This document shows positions 20,056 to 28,888 of a stretch of DNA of 64,000 nucleotides, piece after piece. The position numbers were made by a program, and so were the translations under genes. Position 1 is the first letter of the stretch; the number at the start of each line of letters is the position of its first letter. A model generated the notes under the pieces. That model made no database searches. It was given only the letters and a program-made list of their open reading frames with translations, and had not been told where the DNA came from. The DNA comes from Prado023 sp963714995 (lineage in GTDB: Bacteria > Actinomycetota > Actinomycetes > S36-B12 > CAIYMF01), in contig CAVQQP010000001.1 in assembly GCA_963714995.1 (NCBI GenBank), forward strand, positions 124,001 to 188,000, read 5' to 3'.

Positions 20056-21579
20056 TCACTCCTGCCCGGGTGCGGTGGCGGTGGCGGTGGCCGTGGCCGA
20101 CGACGTGGCGGTGGCCGTCGCCGTCGCGGTGTCTGACTCCGGGGCCGCGTCCAGCGCCGCAGCCGCAGCCCGCGCCGAGGCCGTCCCCTCCCGACGCGCC
20201 AGGACCCAGCCCTCGACGGTGCGCTGACGGGCGCGCCCCAGGCCCAGCGCCCCCGGCGGGACGTCCTCGGTGATGACCGATCCGGCCGCGGTGTAGGCCC
20301 CGTCGCCGATGGTCACCGGGGCGACGAGCATGGTGTCCGAGCCGATCCGGACCTCGTCGCCGACGACCGTGGCGTGCTTGGCCACGCCGTCGTAGTTGAC
20401 GAAGACGGTGGCCGCGCCGATGTTGGAGCCCGCGCCGATCGTGGCGTCGCCCACGTAGGACAGGTGCGGCACCTTCGAGCCCGGGCCGACCTCGGAGTTC
20501 TTGATCTCCACGTACGCCCCGGCCTTGGCCCGCTCGCCCAGGACGGTCCCGGGCCGCAGGTACGTGAACGGGCCCACCTGGGCGCCCGCGCCGATCCGCG
20601 CCGAGGTCGCGTGCGTGCGGATCACGTGCGCCCCCGGCCCGACCTCGCAGTCGACCAGCAGCGTGTCCGGGCCGACCAGCGCCTCGGCGCCGATGCGGGT
20701 GCTCCCCCGCAGCAGCGTCCCGGGCTCGAGGGTCGCGTCCTGGCCGAGCTCGACGGTGACGTCCACCCAGGTCGTGGCCGGATCGACCACCGTGACCCCG
20801 GCGCGCATCCAGGCCTCGACGACGCGGCGGTTGAGCTCACGGCGCATCGCGGCGAGCTGGACGCGGTCGTTGACCCCCTCGGTCTGCCAGACGTCCTCGG
20901 TCACGAGCGCCGCCACGCGGCCGCCGCCGGCGCGCGCGAGGGCGAGCACGTCGGTGAGGTACAGCTCGCCCTGGTCGTTGTCGGGGCGCAGCTGGGCCAG
21001 GGCGTCGACGAGCACCCGGCCGTCGAAGGCGTAGATGCCGGAGTTGATCTCGTCGATGGTCAGCTGCTCGGCGGTCGCGTCGCGGTGCTCGACGATGCCC
21101 GCAACCGAGCCGTCTTCGGCGCGCACGATCCGCCCGTACCCCGTGGGGTCGGCGACCCGGGCGGTCAGGACGGTGGCGGCATTGCCGTCTCCCGTGTGCT
21201 GGGCGACCAGCGCGGCCAGGGTCTCCCCGGTCAGCAGCGGGACATCGCCGTAGGTGACGACGACCGTCCCGCCGGTGACGTCCCCGGCGGACTCCAGCGC
21301 GCACTGCACGGCGTGCCCGGTGCCCAGCTGCTCGTCCTGGACCGCGGTGCGCACGTGCGGTGCGACGGCAGCCAGGTGCGCGGCCACGGCGTCACGGCCG
21401 TGCCCGATGACCACCACGAGGCGGTCGGCGCCCAGCACGTCGGCGGCGGCCACCGCATGCCCGACGAGGCTGCGCCCACCGATCTCGTGGAGCACCTTCG
21501 GGGTCGCGGAGCGCATCCGCTTGCCCTCCCCGGCGGCGAGGACGATGACAGCGCTGACGTGCGCGGCGGAGTCGGTCAC
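20056..21579 (-). CDS. glmU: bifunctional UDP-GlcNAc pyrophosphorylase / GlcN-1-P acetyltransferase
   Basis: A 507-residue GlmU that makes UDP-GlcNAc for peptidoglycan. The N-terminal uridyltransferase has LAAGEGKRMRSATPKVLHEI, QLGTGHAVQ and YGDVPLL. The C-terminal left-handed beta helix carries hexapeptides and the acetyltransferase stretch GAYVEIKNSEVG, VPHLSYVGDA, and NYDG. The GTG at 21579 follows GAAGGA at five bases. Beyond the catalytic domain is a roughly 50-residue tail ending in alternating Thr-Ala (TATATATATSSATATATATA). tRNA-Gln lies just upstream. Confidence 0.96.
   Translation of the reverse strand: MTDSAAHVSAVIVLAAGEGKRMRSATPKVLHEIGGRSLVGHAVAAADVLGADRLVVVIGHGRDAVAAHLAAVAPHVRTAVQDEQLGTGHAVQCALESAGDVTGGTVVVTYGDVPLLTGETLAALVAQHTGDGNAATVLTARVADPTGYGRIVRAEDGSVAGIVEHRDATAEQLTIDEINSGIYAFDGRVLVDALAQLRPDNDQGELYLTDVLALARAGGGRVAALVTEDVWQTEGVNDRVQLAAMRRELNRRVVEAWMRAGVTVVDPATTWVDVTVELGQDATLEPGTLLRGSTRIGAEALVGPDTLLVDCEVGPGAHVIRTHATSARIGAGAQVGPFTYLRPGTVLGERAKAGAYVEIKNSEVGPGSKVPHLSYVGDATIGAGSNIGAATVFVNYDGVAKHATVVGDEVRIGSDTMLVAPVTIGDGAYTAAGSVITEDVPPGALGLGRARQRTVEGWVLARREGTASARAAAAALDAAPESDTATATATATSSATATATATAPGQE
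20068..20133 (-). repeat. GTGGCG/GTGGCC simple repeat encoding the GlmU tail
   Basis: Units of GTGGCG, GTGGCC and GTCGCC follow one another and encode the Thr-Ala dipeptide run at the C-terminus of GlmU. Such tracts are prone to length change by replication slippage. Confidence 0.7.
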
Positions 21580-21629
21580 GGGGTTCCTTCGAGGGGTCGC
21601 GGCCGGCTCGGACAGCACGGCCGTGGGTG

Positions 21630-21700
21630 CTCCCGGTGAGGGACTCGAACCCCCATTGAGTGCTCCAAAGGCACCTGTCCTGCCGTTGAACGAACCGGGA
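21630..21700 (-). tRNA. tRNA-Gln(UUG)
   Basis: Acceptor TCCCGGT pairs with ACCGGGA with discriminator G. The anticodon arm is GGTGC-CTTTGGA-GCACT, giving anticodon UUG, and the T loop is TTCGAGT. It is 50 bases upstream of glmU on the same strand, a position often seen in actinobacteria. Confidence 0.95.
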
Positions 21701-21748
21701 TCGGCGGTGGTGGAAGGATACGCCCCGGCACGGGGGCCACAATGGAGC

Positions 21749-22393
21749 ATGGTCGTCAGCACCCAGCAGTCCCGAGGTCGGGTCCGGATGAGCGCGCTCG
21801 AGCGCCGCGCGCAGCTGATCGAGGTCAGCCGGGGGATCTTCGCCGAGCGCGGGTTCGACGCGGCCAGCATCGAGGAGATCGCCGCCGCGGCCAAGATCTC
21901 CAAGCCCGTCGTGTACGAGCACTTCGGCGACAAGGAGAGCCTGTACGCGATCGTCGTCGACCGCGAGATGACCCTGCTGATGTCGATGATGACCGAGTCG
22001 CTGACCTCCGACCGGCCCCGCGTCCTGCTCGAGCAGGCGGCGACTGCGCTGTTCGACTACATCGACGCCCACACTGACGGCTTCCGGGTCCTGCTGCGCC
22101 CGCACCCGCGTGGCGACCAGCGCGGCGGCACGTTCGGGACCGTCATGCGCGAGGTCGCCGACCACCTGACCGATCGCCTGGTGGTCGTCTGCCGGAACTA
22201 CAACTACCCGACGGCGCTGGCCCCCATGTACGCCCACATGCTCGTCGGCATGGTCGCCCTGACCGGCGAGTGGTGGGCAGAGGTCCGCACGCCCAGCAAG
22301 GAGCAGGTCATCACCCAGGTGGTGAACATGGCGTGGAACGGCGTGTCCGGCCTGGAGAAGGATCCGGGACTGGTCACCCGGGAGCGCGAGTGA
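21749..22393 (+). CDS. TetR/AcrR-family transcriptional regulator
   Basis: A 214-residue regulator. The N-terminal helix-turn-helix is RRAQLIEVSRGIFAERGFDA, ASIEEIAAAAKISKPVVYEH and FGDKESLY; the C-terminal ligand domain runs from about residue 70. The start may be ATG 21749 or ATG 21788 (MSALERRAQL), with GAGG upstream of the second. Its stop overlaps the GTG of a MarR gene, so two regulators form one unit. No obvious target transporter is adjacent. It diverges from the tRNA-Gln/glmU unit. Confidence 0.9.
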   Translation: MVVSTQQSRGRVRMSALERRAQLIEVSRGIFAERGFDAASIEEIAAAAKISKPVVYEHFGDKESLYAIVVDREMTLLMSMMTESLTSDRPRVLLEQAATALFDYIDAHTDGFRVLLRPHPRGDQRGGTFGTVMREVADHLTDRLVVVCRNYNYPTALAPMYAHMLVGMVALTGEWWAEVRTPSKEQVITQVVNMAWNGVSGLEKDPGLVTRERE

Positions 22394-23013
22394 GCGCGGG
22401 ACCCGTCACGCGGGGGGCGCCCGGTGCCGCGCAGCGGGCTGGCGCCGCGGACGACTCGCGCACATCGCAGGGCCCGAGGACACCGCAGGGCCCCGGCGCC
22501 GCGGACGACGTCGACCGGGTGATCGCCGCCTGGAGGCGGGAGCGCCCCGACCTCGACCTGGCGCCGCTGGCTGTGCTCTCACGGGTCAGCCGGCTCGCCC
22601 GCCGACTGGACCGGGCCCGCGAGGTCGCCTTCGCCCGCCACGAGCTGGCCGTCTGGGAGTTCGACGTGCTGGTCGCGCTGCGGCGCACCGGACCGCCGTA
22701 CCGGCTCACCCCGGGGCAGCTCCTGGCTGAGACGCTGGTCACCAGCGGGACCATGACCAACCGGATCGACCGCCTCGAGACGCGCGGGCTGGTCGTCCGC
22801 GAACCCGTGCCCGACGACCGCCGCGGCACGTGGGTCGCCCTCACCGACGAGGGCCGCAGCAGGGTCGACGGGGCGTTCACCGACCTCCTGGCCGAGGAGC
22901 GCGACCTGTTGGCCGTGCTCGCCCCCGAGGACCAGTCCGACCTGGCCGCCAGCCTGCGCCACCTGCTGCTGCAGTTCGAGTCCCCGCCGCCTCCCCACGC
23001 CTCCCAGATTTGA
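22390..23013 (+). CDS. MarR-family transcriptional regulator
   Basis: A 207-residue winged-helix regulator. About 35 N-terminal residues are Gly/Ala/Thr-rich and disordered. The MarR core includes LAVWEFDVLVALRRTG, LLAETLVTSGTMTNRIDRLE and the wing VREPVPDDRRGTWVALTDEG. It starts at GTG 22390, sharing GTGA with the TetR stop, so it depends on translation of that gene. The ligand is unknown; both may control the same efflux or detoxification genes elsewhere. Confidence 0.9.
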   Translation: MSAGPVTRGAPGAAQRAGAADDSRTSQGPRTPQGPGAADDVDRVIAAWRRERPDLDLAPLAVLSRVSRLARRLDRAREVAFARHELAVWEFDVLVALRRTGPPYRLTPGQLLAETLVTSGTMTNRIDRLETRGLVVREPVPDDRRGTWVALTDEGRSRVDGAFTDLLAEERDLLAVLAPEDQSDLAASLRHLLLQFESPPPPHASQI

Positions 23014-23117
23014 TCCAACTCTCGGGCGCGGCGGAGCCATTTCCTCCAACTCCCGGACGACCGATCGACCTGGAACTTGGACGAAACCGCGATCTTGGGG
23101 GCGGGGGCGAGGGCGGG
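23014..23117. other. intergenic spacer with paired TCCAACTC motifs
   Basis: Between the convergent MarR and ABC-F genes. ATCCAACTCTCGGGCG and CTCCAACTCCCGGACG occur about 35 bases apart. No gene or clear hairpin terminator is visible. Confidence 0.4.
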
Positions 23118-25118
23118 TCAGGTTTCCAGGGCCTCGGCTAGGTCTAGCCAGCGGGTTTCCAGGTCGGCTGCCTCGTCGGCCAGGGTTGCGTCCTCGGCTG
23201 CCAGGGCCAGCAGCCGCTCGTGGTCGGTGTGCGCGTCGGCCATCTGGGCGTGCAGGGCCCCGCGCAGGGCCTCGATCCGGGCCATCCGCGTCTCGATCCG
23301 GGCGAGGTCCTTGCGGGCGGCGTGAGCCGCGGCCCCGGTGAGCGCGGCCGGGGCCGTGCCGGGCGGGGCAGTGCCCGGCGGGGCGCCACCTGCAGCACCC
23401 GACGCACCGGGCGCTCGAGATGCACCGGGTGCCCCGGGCGGGGCAGCAACACCAACGCCGACGGCCGCACCAGCCGATGCCCCCCTCGACGCGTCGCGGC
23501 CAGCGCCAGCCCGAGCGCCAGCCCGAGCCCCGGCACCGGCACCGGCGTCGGTCGAGAGCAGGCTGCCGGTCGCCGACCGCCGCAGCTCCAGGTACTGCTC
23601 CACCCCCCGCGGCAGGTGGCGCAGTCGCCCGTCACCGAGCAGCGCGTACAGGTCGTCGCAGGTCCGCTCCAGGAAGTAGCGGTCGTGGCTGACCACCACC
23701 AGTGAGCCGGGCCACGAGTCCAGGACGTCCTCGATCACGGCCAGCGTCTCCACGTCCAGGTCGTTGGTCGGCTCGTCGAGGACCAGCAGGTTCGGCCCAC
23801 CGATCAGCAGCTTGAGCAGCTCGAGTCGGCGCACCTCCCCACCGGACAGGTCCCCGATCCGGGTCATGGCCTTCTCGCCCTTGAACCCGAAGTCCTCCAG
23901 CAGCGTCCCGGCCGTGACGGTCCGTCCGCCGATCTCGATCTCACGGCGCAGGCGCTCCACGCTGGGCAGCACCCGGTCGTCAGGGTTCCCCGGAACGATG
24001 GTCTGGGGCAGCGTGGCCGCCACGACGGTGGTCCCGATGGCGATGGTCCCGGCGTCCGGCTCCCGCTGGCCGGTGAGCAGGCGCACCAGGGTCGTCTTGC
24101 CCGCTCCGTTCGGGCCCAGGAGCCCGACCCGATCCCCCGGACCCAGCTGCCAGGTGAGGTCCTCGATCAACGTGCGCTGACTGGCGTCCTCCCCGGACCC
24201 AGCCGCGCCCGGGACCCGCAACGACACCGACTCGAGGTCGACGACCTGCCGGCCCAGGCGCGCCGAGGCCACCCGACGCAGGGCGAGGGTGTCGCGCAGC
24301 TCGGGCACGTCGGCGATCAGCGCGTTGGCCGCATCGATGCGGAACTGCGGCTTCGAGGTGCGCGCCGGCGGGCCGCGCCGCAGCCAGGCGAGCTCCTTGC
24401 TGACCAGGTTGCGCCGCCGTGACTCGGCCACGGCCTCGCGCCGCTCCCGCTCGGCGCGCGCCAGCACCCAGGCCGCGTACCCGCCCTCGAACCGGTAGAC
24501 GGTCCCGTCGGCAACCTCCCACGTGGTGGTGGCCACCTCGTCGAGGAACCAGCGGTCGTGGGTCACCACCGCCATGGTCGACGGTCCCGTCGGGCCGGTC
24601 AGGAACCCGGCGAGCCACGTGACGGCCTCGATGTCCAGGTGGTTGGTCGGCTCGTCGAGGAGCAGGACGTCGCCCGGGTCGATCAGCGCCCGGGCCAGGG
24701 CCAGGCGACGTCGCTCCCCGCCCGACAGGCCCTCGAGGCCGGTGTCCAGGCCCTCGGCGTAGCCCTGTGCCCTGACGCCCCCGAGCAGGCCGGACAGCAC
24801 CGCGCGGATGCGCGGATCGGCCGCCCACTCGTGCTCGGGGCGATGGCCGACCGTCACGTCGCGAACCGTGCGCGCCCCGGGGGGCAGGGCGTCGGACTGC
24901 CCGACCATGACCACGCGGGCGTCGGCGGTCCGGATGACCCGACCGGCGTCGGGCTCGGCGACCCCGGCGAGCACCCGGAACAGGGTGGACTTGCCGTCGC
25001 CGTTGCGTCCCACCACACCCACCCGCTGGCCGCGGTCGATGCCCAGCGTGACCCCGGCGAGGACCGCCCGCGTCGCGAACACGACGTGGATGTCCTCGAG
25101 GGCGACGATGGGCGGCAC
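23118..25118 (-). CDS. ABC-F family ATPase (Uup-like, ribosome-associated)
   Basis: A 666-residue soluble protein with two ABC domains and no membrane segments. Walker A motifs are GRNGDGKST and GPNGAGKTT, signatures are LSGGERRR and LSGGEVRR, and Walker B motifs are LLLDEPTNHLD and LVLDEPTNDLD. After the second ATPase comes a Gly/Ala/Pro-rich linker of about 75 residues and then a charged coiled coil (AARKDLARIETRMARIEAL), the Uup-type C-terminal domain. ABC-F proteins act at the ribosomal E site or in DNA-related processes. GTG 25118 starts VPPIVALEDIHVVFATRAVL; the longer open frame upstream is antisense to manA. Confidence 0.93.
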   Translation of the reverse strand: MPPIVALEDIHVVFATRAVLAGVTLGIDRGQRVGVVGRNGDGKSTLFRVLAGVAEPDAGRVIRTADARVVMVGQSDALPPGARTVRDVTVGHRPEHEWAADPRIRAVLSGLLGGVRAQGYAEGLDTGLEGLSGGERRRLALARALIDPGDVLLLDEPTNHLDIEAVTWLAGFLTGPTGPSTMAVVTHDRWFLDEVATTTWEVADGTVYRFEGGYAAWVLARAERERREAVAESRRRNLVSKELAWLRRGPPARTSKPQFRIDAANALIADVPELRDTLALRRVASARLGRQVVDLESVSLRVPGAAGSGEDASQRTLIEDLTWQLGPGDRVGLLGPNGAGKTTLVRLLTGQREPDAGTIAIGTTVVAATLPQTIVPGNPDDRVLPSVERLRREIEIGGRTVTAGTLLEDFGFKGEKAMTRIGDLSGGEVRRLELLKLLIGGPNLLVLDEPTNDLDVETLAVIEDVLDSWPGSLVVVSHDRYFLERTCDDLYALLGDGRLRHLPRGVEQYLELRRSATGSLLSTDAGAGAGARAGARAGAGRDASRGASAGAAVGVGVAAPPGAPGASRAPGASGAAGGAPPGTAPPGTAPAALTGAAAHAARKDLARIETRMARIEALRGALHAQMADAHTDHERLLALAAEDATLADEAADLETRWLDLAEALET

Positions 25119-25220
25119 GAGGCACAAGGCTAGTCGCCCCTGCCGGTAGGGTCGGACGCACGAACGTCCCGACCACCCGAGCCAGCTCCATGGCTGGCCC
25201 CAGGCCCCCAGGAGCGCGCA

Positions 25221-26189
25221 GTGCCCGAGTTGCTGGTCGTCGAGCCGGTGTTCGCCGAGCGGTTGTGGGGCGGGACGACGCTGCGGACCTGGTTCGGCAC
25301 GGCCGTCCCCGAGGGGATCATCGGGGAGTGCTGGGCCGTCTCGGGGATGCCCGGGATGAGTGGGTTCATCCGCTCGGGGGCCCCGGAGGGGTTCACGTTG
25401 CGGCAGGCGTGGGCGGCCGGGTTGGTGACCGGTCGGGAGGAGTCCGGGGACTTCCCTCTGCTGTGCAAGTTCCTCGACCCCCAGGACTGGCTCTCGGTGC
25501 AGGTGCACCCCGATGACGCCCAGGCCCAGGCCCTGGAGGGACAGCCACGGGGCAAGGCCGAGTGCTGGCTGGTGGTCTCCTGCCAGGAGGACGCCGCGCT
25601 GATCCTCGGACACACCGCCGACACCGCCGACGACCTGCGCCAGGCGCTGCTGGCGGGGACGCTCATGGAGCACCTGGTCACCGTCCCCGTCGCCCAGGAC
25701 GACTTCTTCATGGTCCACGCCGGCGAGGTCCACTCCGTGGGACCGGGGATGCTCGTCTACGAGGTCCAGCAGAGCAGCGACATCACCTACCGCCTCTACG
25801 ACTTCGACCGCGTCGGCCCCGACGGCCGGACGCGCGAGCTGCACGTCGACAAGGGGTTCTCCGTCGTGAGCGCCCCGCATGACCCCGCCGCGGCACGCAC
25901 CGCGGGCCCGTGGGAGCAGATCCGGCCCCGCGGGCGCACCCGGGTGCTGGTGGACTGCCCGCAGTTCCGGGTCCAGCGCTGGGAGCTGCTGCACGAGGAC
26001 TGCCAGATCGAGACCCCCGGCTTCCGGGTCCTGACCGTCATCGGCGGCTGGGGGACGGTGGCCACCGACCACGAGTCGATCGAGGTCGGCCTGGGCAGCA
26101 GCGTGGTCATCCCGGCGGGCACCGGGCCGGTCCGCCTGGCCGGCGACATGATCGCCATCACCACCGACCCCGGGCCCGACCTGGCCTGA
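25221..26189 (+). CDS. manA: mannose-6-phosphate isomerase, class I
   Basis: A 322-residue type I phosphomannose isomerase (mannose-6-P to fructose-6-P), the short Bacillus-like form. Zinc and catalytic segments are LSVQVHPDD, KAECWLVV and VHAGEVHSVGPGMLVYEVQ, followed by RLYDFDR. The start is GTG 25221 (MPELLVVEPVFAERLWGGTT) with GGAG six bases upstream. It diverges from the ABC-F gene and converges on ispE. It may feed mannosyl donors for the PMT-family enzyme at 33-35 kb; that link is inference. Confidence 0.93.
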   Translation: MPELLVVEPVFAERLWGGTTLRTWFGTAVPEGIIGECWAVSGMPGMSGFIRSGAPEGFTLRQAWAAGLVTGREESGDFPLLCKFLDPQDWLSVQVHPDDAQAQALEGQPRGKAECWLVVSCQEDAALILGHTADTADDLRQALLAGTLMEHLVTVPVAQDDFFMVHAGEVHSVGPGMLVYEVQQSSDITYRLYDFDRVGPDGRTRELHVDKGFSVVSAPHDPAAARTAGPWEQIRPRGRTRVLVDCPQFRVQRWELLHEDCQIETPGFRVLTVIGGWGTVATDHESIEVGLGSSVVIPAGTGPVRLAGDMIAITTDPGPDLA

Positions 26190-26226
26190 GTCGCACCCGC
26201 GCGCCCGGCCCGTCGGCCGGTGAGGT

Positions 26227-26249
26227 GCCCGGGCGCCTCCCGCCCGGGC
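26227..26249. terminator. hairpin between manA and ispE
   Basis: GCCCGGGCG and CGCCCGGGC pair perfectly around a five-base loop between two convergent genes, 38 bases after manA and 12 bases after ispE on the other strand. It should act in both directions. Confidence 0.75.
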
Positions 26250-26260
26250 GACTCGCGGTG

Positions 26261-27187
26261 CTAGGACGTCCGGCGGATCACTCGGGCGCCGGGTGCCGGG
26301 CCCGTCGTGGTGAAGGCCGCGCGCACCTGCTCCAGCCCCGCCACCGCCGCGTGGACCCTCGCAGCCGCGGGCGGATCAGCCACGAGGAAGGCGACGGTCG
26401 GCCCGGACCCGGACACGATCGCCCCGAGGGCACCCGACGCCCTGCCGGTGTCGAGCACGTCGCGCAGGGTCGGGCGCAGGGTCATGGCGGGCTCCTGGAG
26501 GTCGTTGTGCAGGGCCCGGCCCAGGGCTCGGGCATCACCGGCGATCAACGCCGCGACAACCGCCGCGTCCACCTCGGGCTCGGGCACGATCCGACCCTCG
26601 ACGAGCCTGTCGAACGCCGCGTAGACCGCCGGGGTCGACAGGCCCTGCGTGGCCGTCGCGAACACCCAGTGGAATGTGCCGCGCACCATCAGCGGGCTGA
26701 GCTGCTCACCCCGACCGAGGCCCAGCGCGGTGCCCCCCATCAGGCTGAACGGCACGTCGGACCCGAGGTCGAGCGCGATGCGGGCCAGGTCCTCCCGCGT
26801 CAGCGGCGACCCCCAGAGGTCGTTGAGCGCCACCAGCGCCGCCGCGCAGTCCGCCGATCCCCCCGCCATGCCGCCGGCGACAGGAACGCCCTTGGCGATG
26901 TCGATCCGCAGGTCTGGCGCGGGGCGGTCCAGCTCGGTCGCCAGCCGGAGCGCGGCCCGCCACACGAGGTTGGTCGCGTCGCGCGGCACCTCGTCGGCCT
27001 GCAGCCCGGTCACCGAATCGATCAGGATCCCGGTCCCCGGTGCGCCCGGGGTGACGGTGACCTCCTCGGGCATCGCGACCGCATGGAACACGCTGGCCAG
27101 CGGGTGGAACCCGTCATCGCGGACCGCGCCCACGGAGAGCTGGATGTTCACCTTGCCCGGGGCACGTGCGGTCACGGAGGCGCTCAC
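26261..27187 (-). CDS. ispE: 4-diphosphocytidyl-2-C-methyl-D-erythritol kinase
   Basis: A 308-residue GHMP kinase of the MEP isoprenoid pathway. It begins MSASVTARAPGKVNIQLSVG. The ATP loop is GVPVAGGMAGGSADCAAAL, and the third GHMP motif is GAIVSGSGPTVAFLV. In actinobacteria ispE usually follows rsmA; here a phosphatase gene is placed between them. The start has a second in-frame option one codon inward but no competing upstream start. Confidence 0.95.
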   Translation of the reverse strand: MSASVTARAPGKVNIQLSVGAVRDDGFHPLASVFHAVAMPEEVTVTPGAPGTGILIDSVTGLQADEVPRDATNLVWRAALRLATELDRPAPDLRIDIAKGVPVAGGMAGGSADCAAALVALNDLWGSPLTREDLARIALDLGSDVPFSLMGGTALGLGRGEQLSPLMVRGTFHWVFATATQGLSTPAVYAAFDRLVEGRIVPEPEVDAAVVAALIAGDARALGRALHNDLQEPAMTLRPTLRDVLDTGRASGALGAIVSGSGPTVAFLVADPPAAARVHAAVAGLEQVRAAFTTTGPAPGARVIRRTS

Positions 27188-27211
27188 GCCGGCCAGCGTA
27201 GTCCGCGGGAT

Positions 27212-28610
27212 TCAGCGCACCACCTTGTCGCCCTCGTCGGACTTCTCGATCGTGAACTGGTCGAGCACCCCGCCGGGCCCGAACGGGGAGGTCGATCCCG
27301 TGCCCCGATGGGTCACGACCGCCCGGTAGGTCAGCGTGTCACCGGCCACGGTGATCACCTGGTAGGTCGAGGTCGCGGCAGCCCACACCACCCGCGTGGC
27401 CTTGTTCAGCACCCAGTCCGCATCCGTGACCGCGTAGTACTTCGGGCCGGAGACGCTCACGGCGAAGACCGGACCGTTGGGGGTCCGGGAGCCCCGGGCA
27501 TAGGAGTGGTCGTGGCCGGTCAGGACGAGGTCCACGTCGTGCTTCTCGATGATGGGCAGCAGGACATCACGCACCTCGGTGTTGGCCCGGCCCGGCCTGG
27601 TGGCGAACGGCGGCGCGTGCATCAGGACGATCGACCATCGGCTGGGGTTCTCCGCGAGGGCCTTGTCGAGGAAGGCCGCCTGCTCGGCCATCCGGCCGCC
27701 GAACGAGTCGAGGACCACGATCCGCACGCCCTGGTAGTCGACGTGGAACCACGTCTCACCCTGCTCGGGGAACCCGTTGTCGGGCCAGTCGAAGTAGGAC
27801 CGGAAGGCCTGCGCCTGCTTGGAGCGGCACTTCAGGACCAGCACGCACTGCTCGTGGTTGCCGATCGAGACCACCCAGTTGCGCGTGCGCGCCGCCGGTC
27901 CCATGGCGGTGAACAGGTCCGCCCACTGGGACCCCTTGTACGGCCGGTCGACCACGTCCCCGGCCTGCAGGATCAGCTGCGCCTCGGGGGCGTCGGCGAG
28001 CGCCCGGCGGACCGTCGCCCTCGGGACGCCGCGGTTGTCGATCTGGGTGTCGCCGAGCCCGATCATGGTCAACGACGGGGCGGCGGGGTTCGCCGTCGTG
28101 AAGGTGTGCCAGGCGCTGGACCCCCGGGAGGTCACGATCCGGTACTGGTAGGCGGTGCCCGGGGACAGGTCGACGAGCGTGGCCGAGTATCGGGGCTGCG
28201 CGGAGCCGGAGTTCTTCACGGACGTCGCGGGACCACGCGTGGCGCGGACCGCCTTCGCACGCCCGCCGGGGACGCGGTACGTGACCCTCTGGCCCTTGGT
28301 CGGCACGGGCATCGTCCACGAGATGCGCTGCGACGTCACCGGATCCGCGGTGGGCGTCAGCAGGATGCGCGAGGGCTTGGTGGAGCTCGAGGTCGCGAGC
28401 GGGGCGGTCGGCCGCGCCGACGCGAGGGCTCCGGTGGATGCGCTCAGCGCAGCATCGGGGGCCACCGCCACGTTCGGGGACACCGCGAGCACCGCGGCGG
28501 CCGCAGGGCGGGGCGCAACCGGTGGGCATCGCCGCCCCCATCAGGGCAGGGACCGCAGCAGCCACGACGAGCAACCCGAGCAGACGGGGACGGGCAGAGA
28601 GGCGTTCCAC
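27212..28610 (-). CDS. secreted purple acid phosphatase-like metallophosphoesterase with FN3 domain, one frame break
   Basis: The likely start is GTG 28610, giving a signal peptide VERLSARPRLLGLLVVAAAV, then PALMGAAMPT. A one-base insertion at about 28510-28545 shifts to the frame LAVSPNVAVAPDAALSASTG, which continues to the end. An N-terminal fibronectin-III-like domain (RISWTMPVPT to YQYRIVTS) precedes a calcineurin-like domain with GDTQ, GDVVDRPY, GNHE, HAPP and GHDHSY metal motifs. That layout is the bacterial purple acid phosphatase family, exported and dinuclear-metal dependent. The visible 426-residue frame lacks the signal. Confidence 0.82.
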
Positions 28611-28888
28611 GCGGCGACCGTACCAACCACCCAGCCCAGGGGAACCCAAGGCGGGGATAAGGTCGCACGCCGGTCGCCCTCCAGCTGCGCCGCCAGCCGT
28701 GCCGGCTCACGATCCGGCGGACACGCCCGACCGCGGGGCAACGAGCGCGCACGAAGTGAACCGTCAGCACGCCGACACCTGGCCCACCGCCAGCGACCGC
28801 GCACGAGTTGGGCGTTCTGCCGGTCTGGGCGTCGGCTATTCGGTTCGCTTCATGCGCGGTCGCGGACGGGGGCGTCCGAGACCCGCGG
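28611..28888. other. intergenic region with a thrice-repeated GTTCRCTTCRTGCGCG motif
   Basis: No gene is seen in these 278 bases. A 17-base element appears inverted at 28746-28762 (CGCGCACGAAGTGAACC) and direct at 28842-28858 (GGTTCGCTTCATGCGCG); a third copy (GTTCGCTTCGTGCGCG, 28895-28910) is the 3' end of rsmA. The first and second differ at two positions. Confidence 0.6.
28863..28878 (-). terminator. short hairpin after rsmA
   Basis: CGGACG and CGTCCG flank a GGGG loop, 11 bases after the rsmA stop codon. It is a probable terminator of the metG-tatD-rsmA unit. Confidence 0.5.

Noticed and set aside
20068..20133. CRISPR-like repeats
   Set aside because: The units are hexamers in a coding simple repeat with no spacers. 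No cas gene exists in the window.
25910..28660. A 916-residue plus-strand frame
   Set aside because: Antisense to ispE and the phosphatase gene, both of which have clear motifs; composition is Arg/Gly/His-rich throughout.
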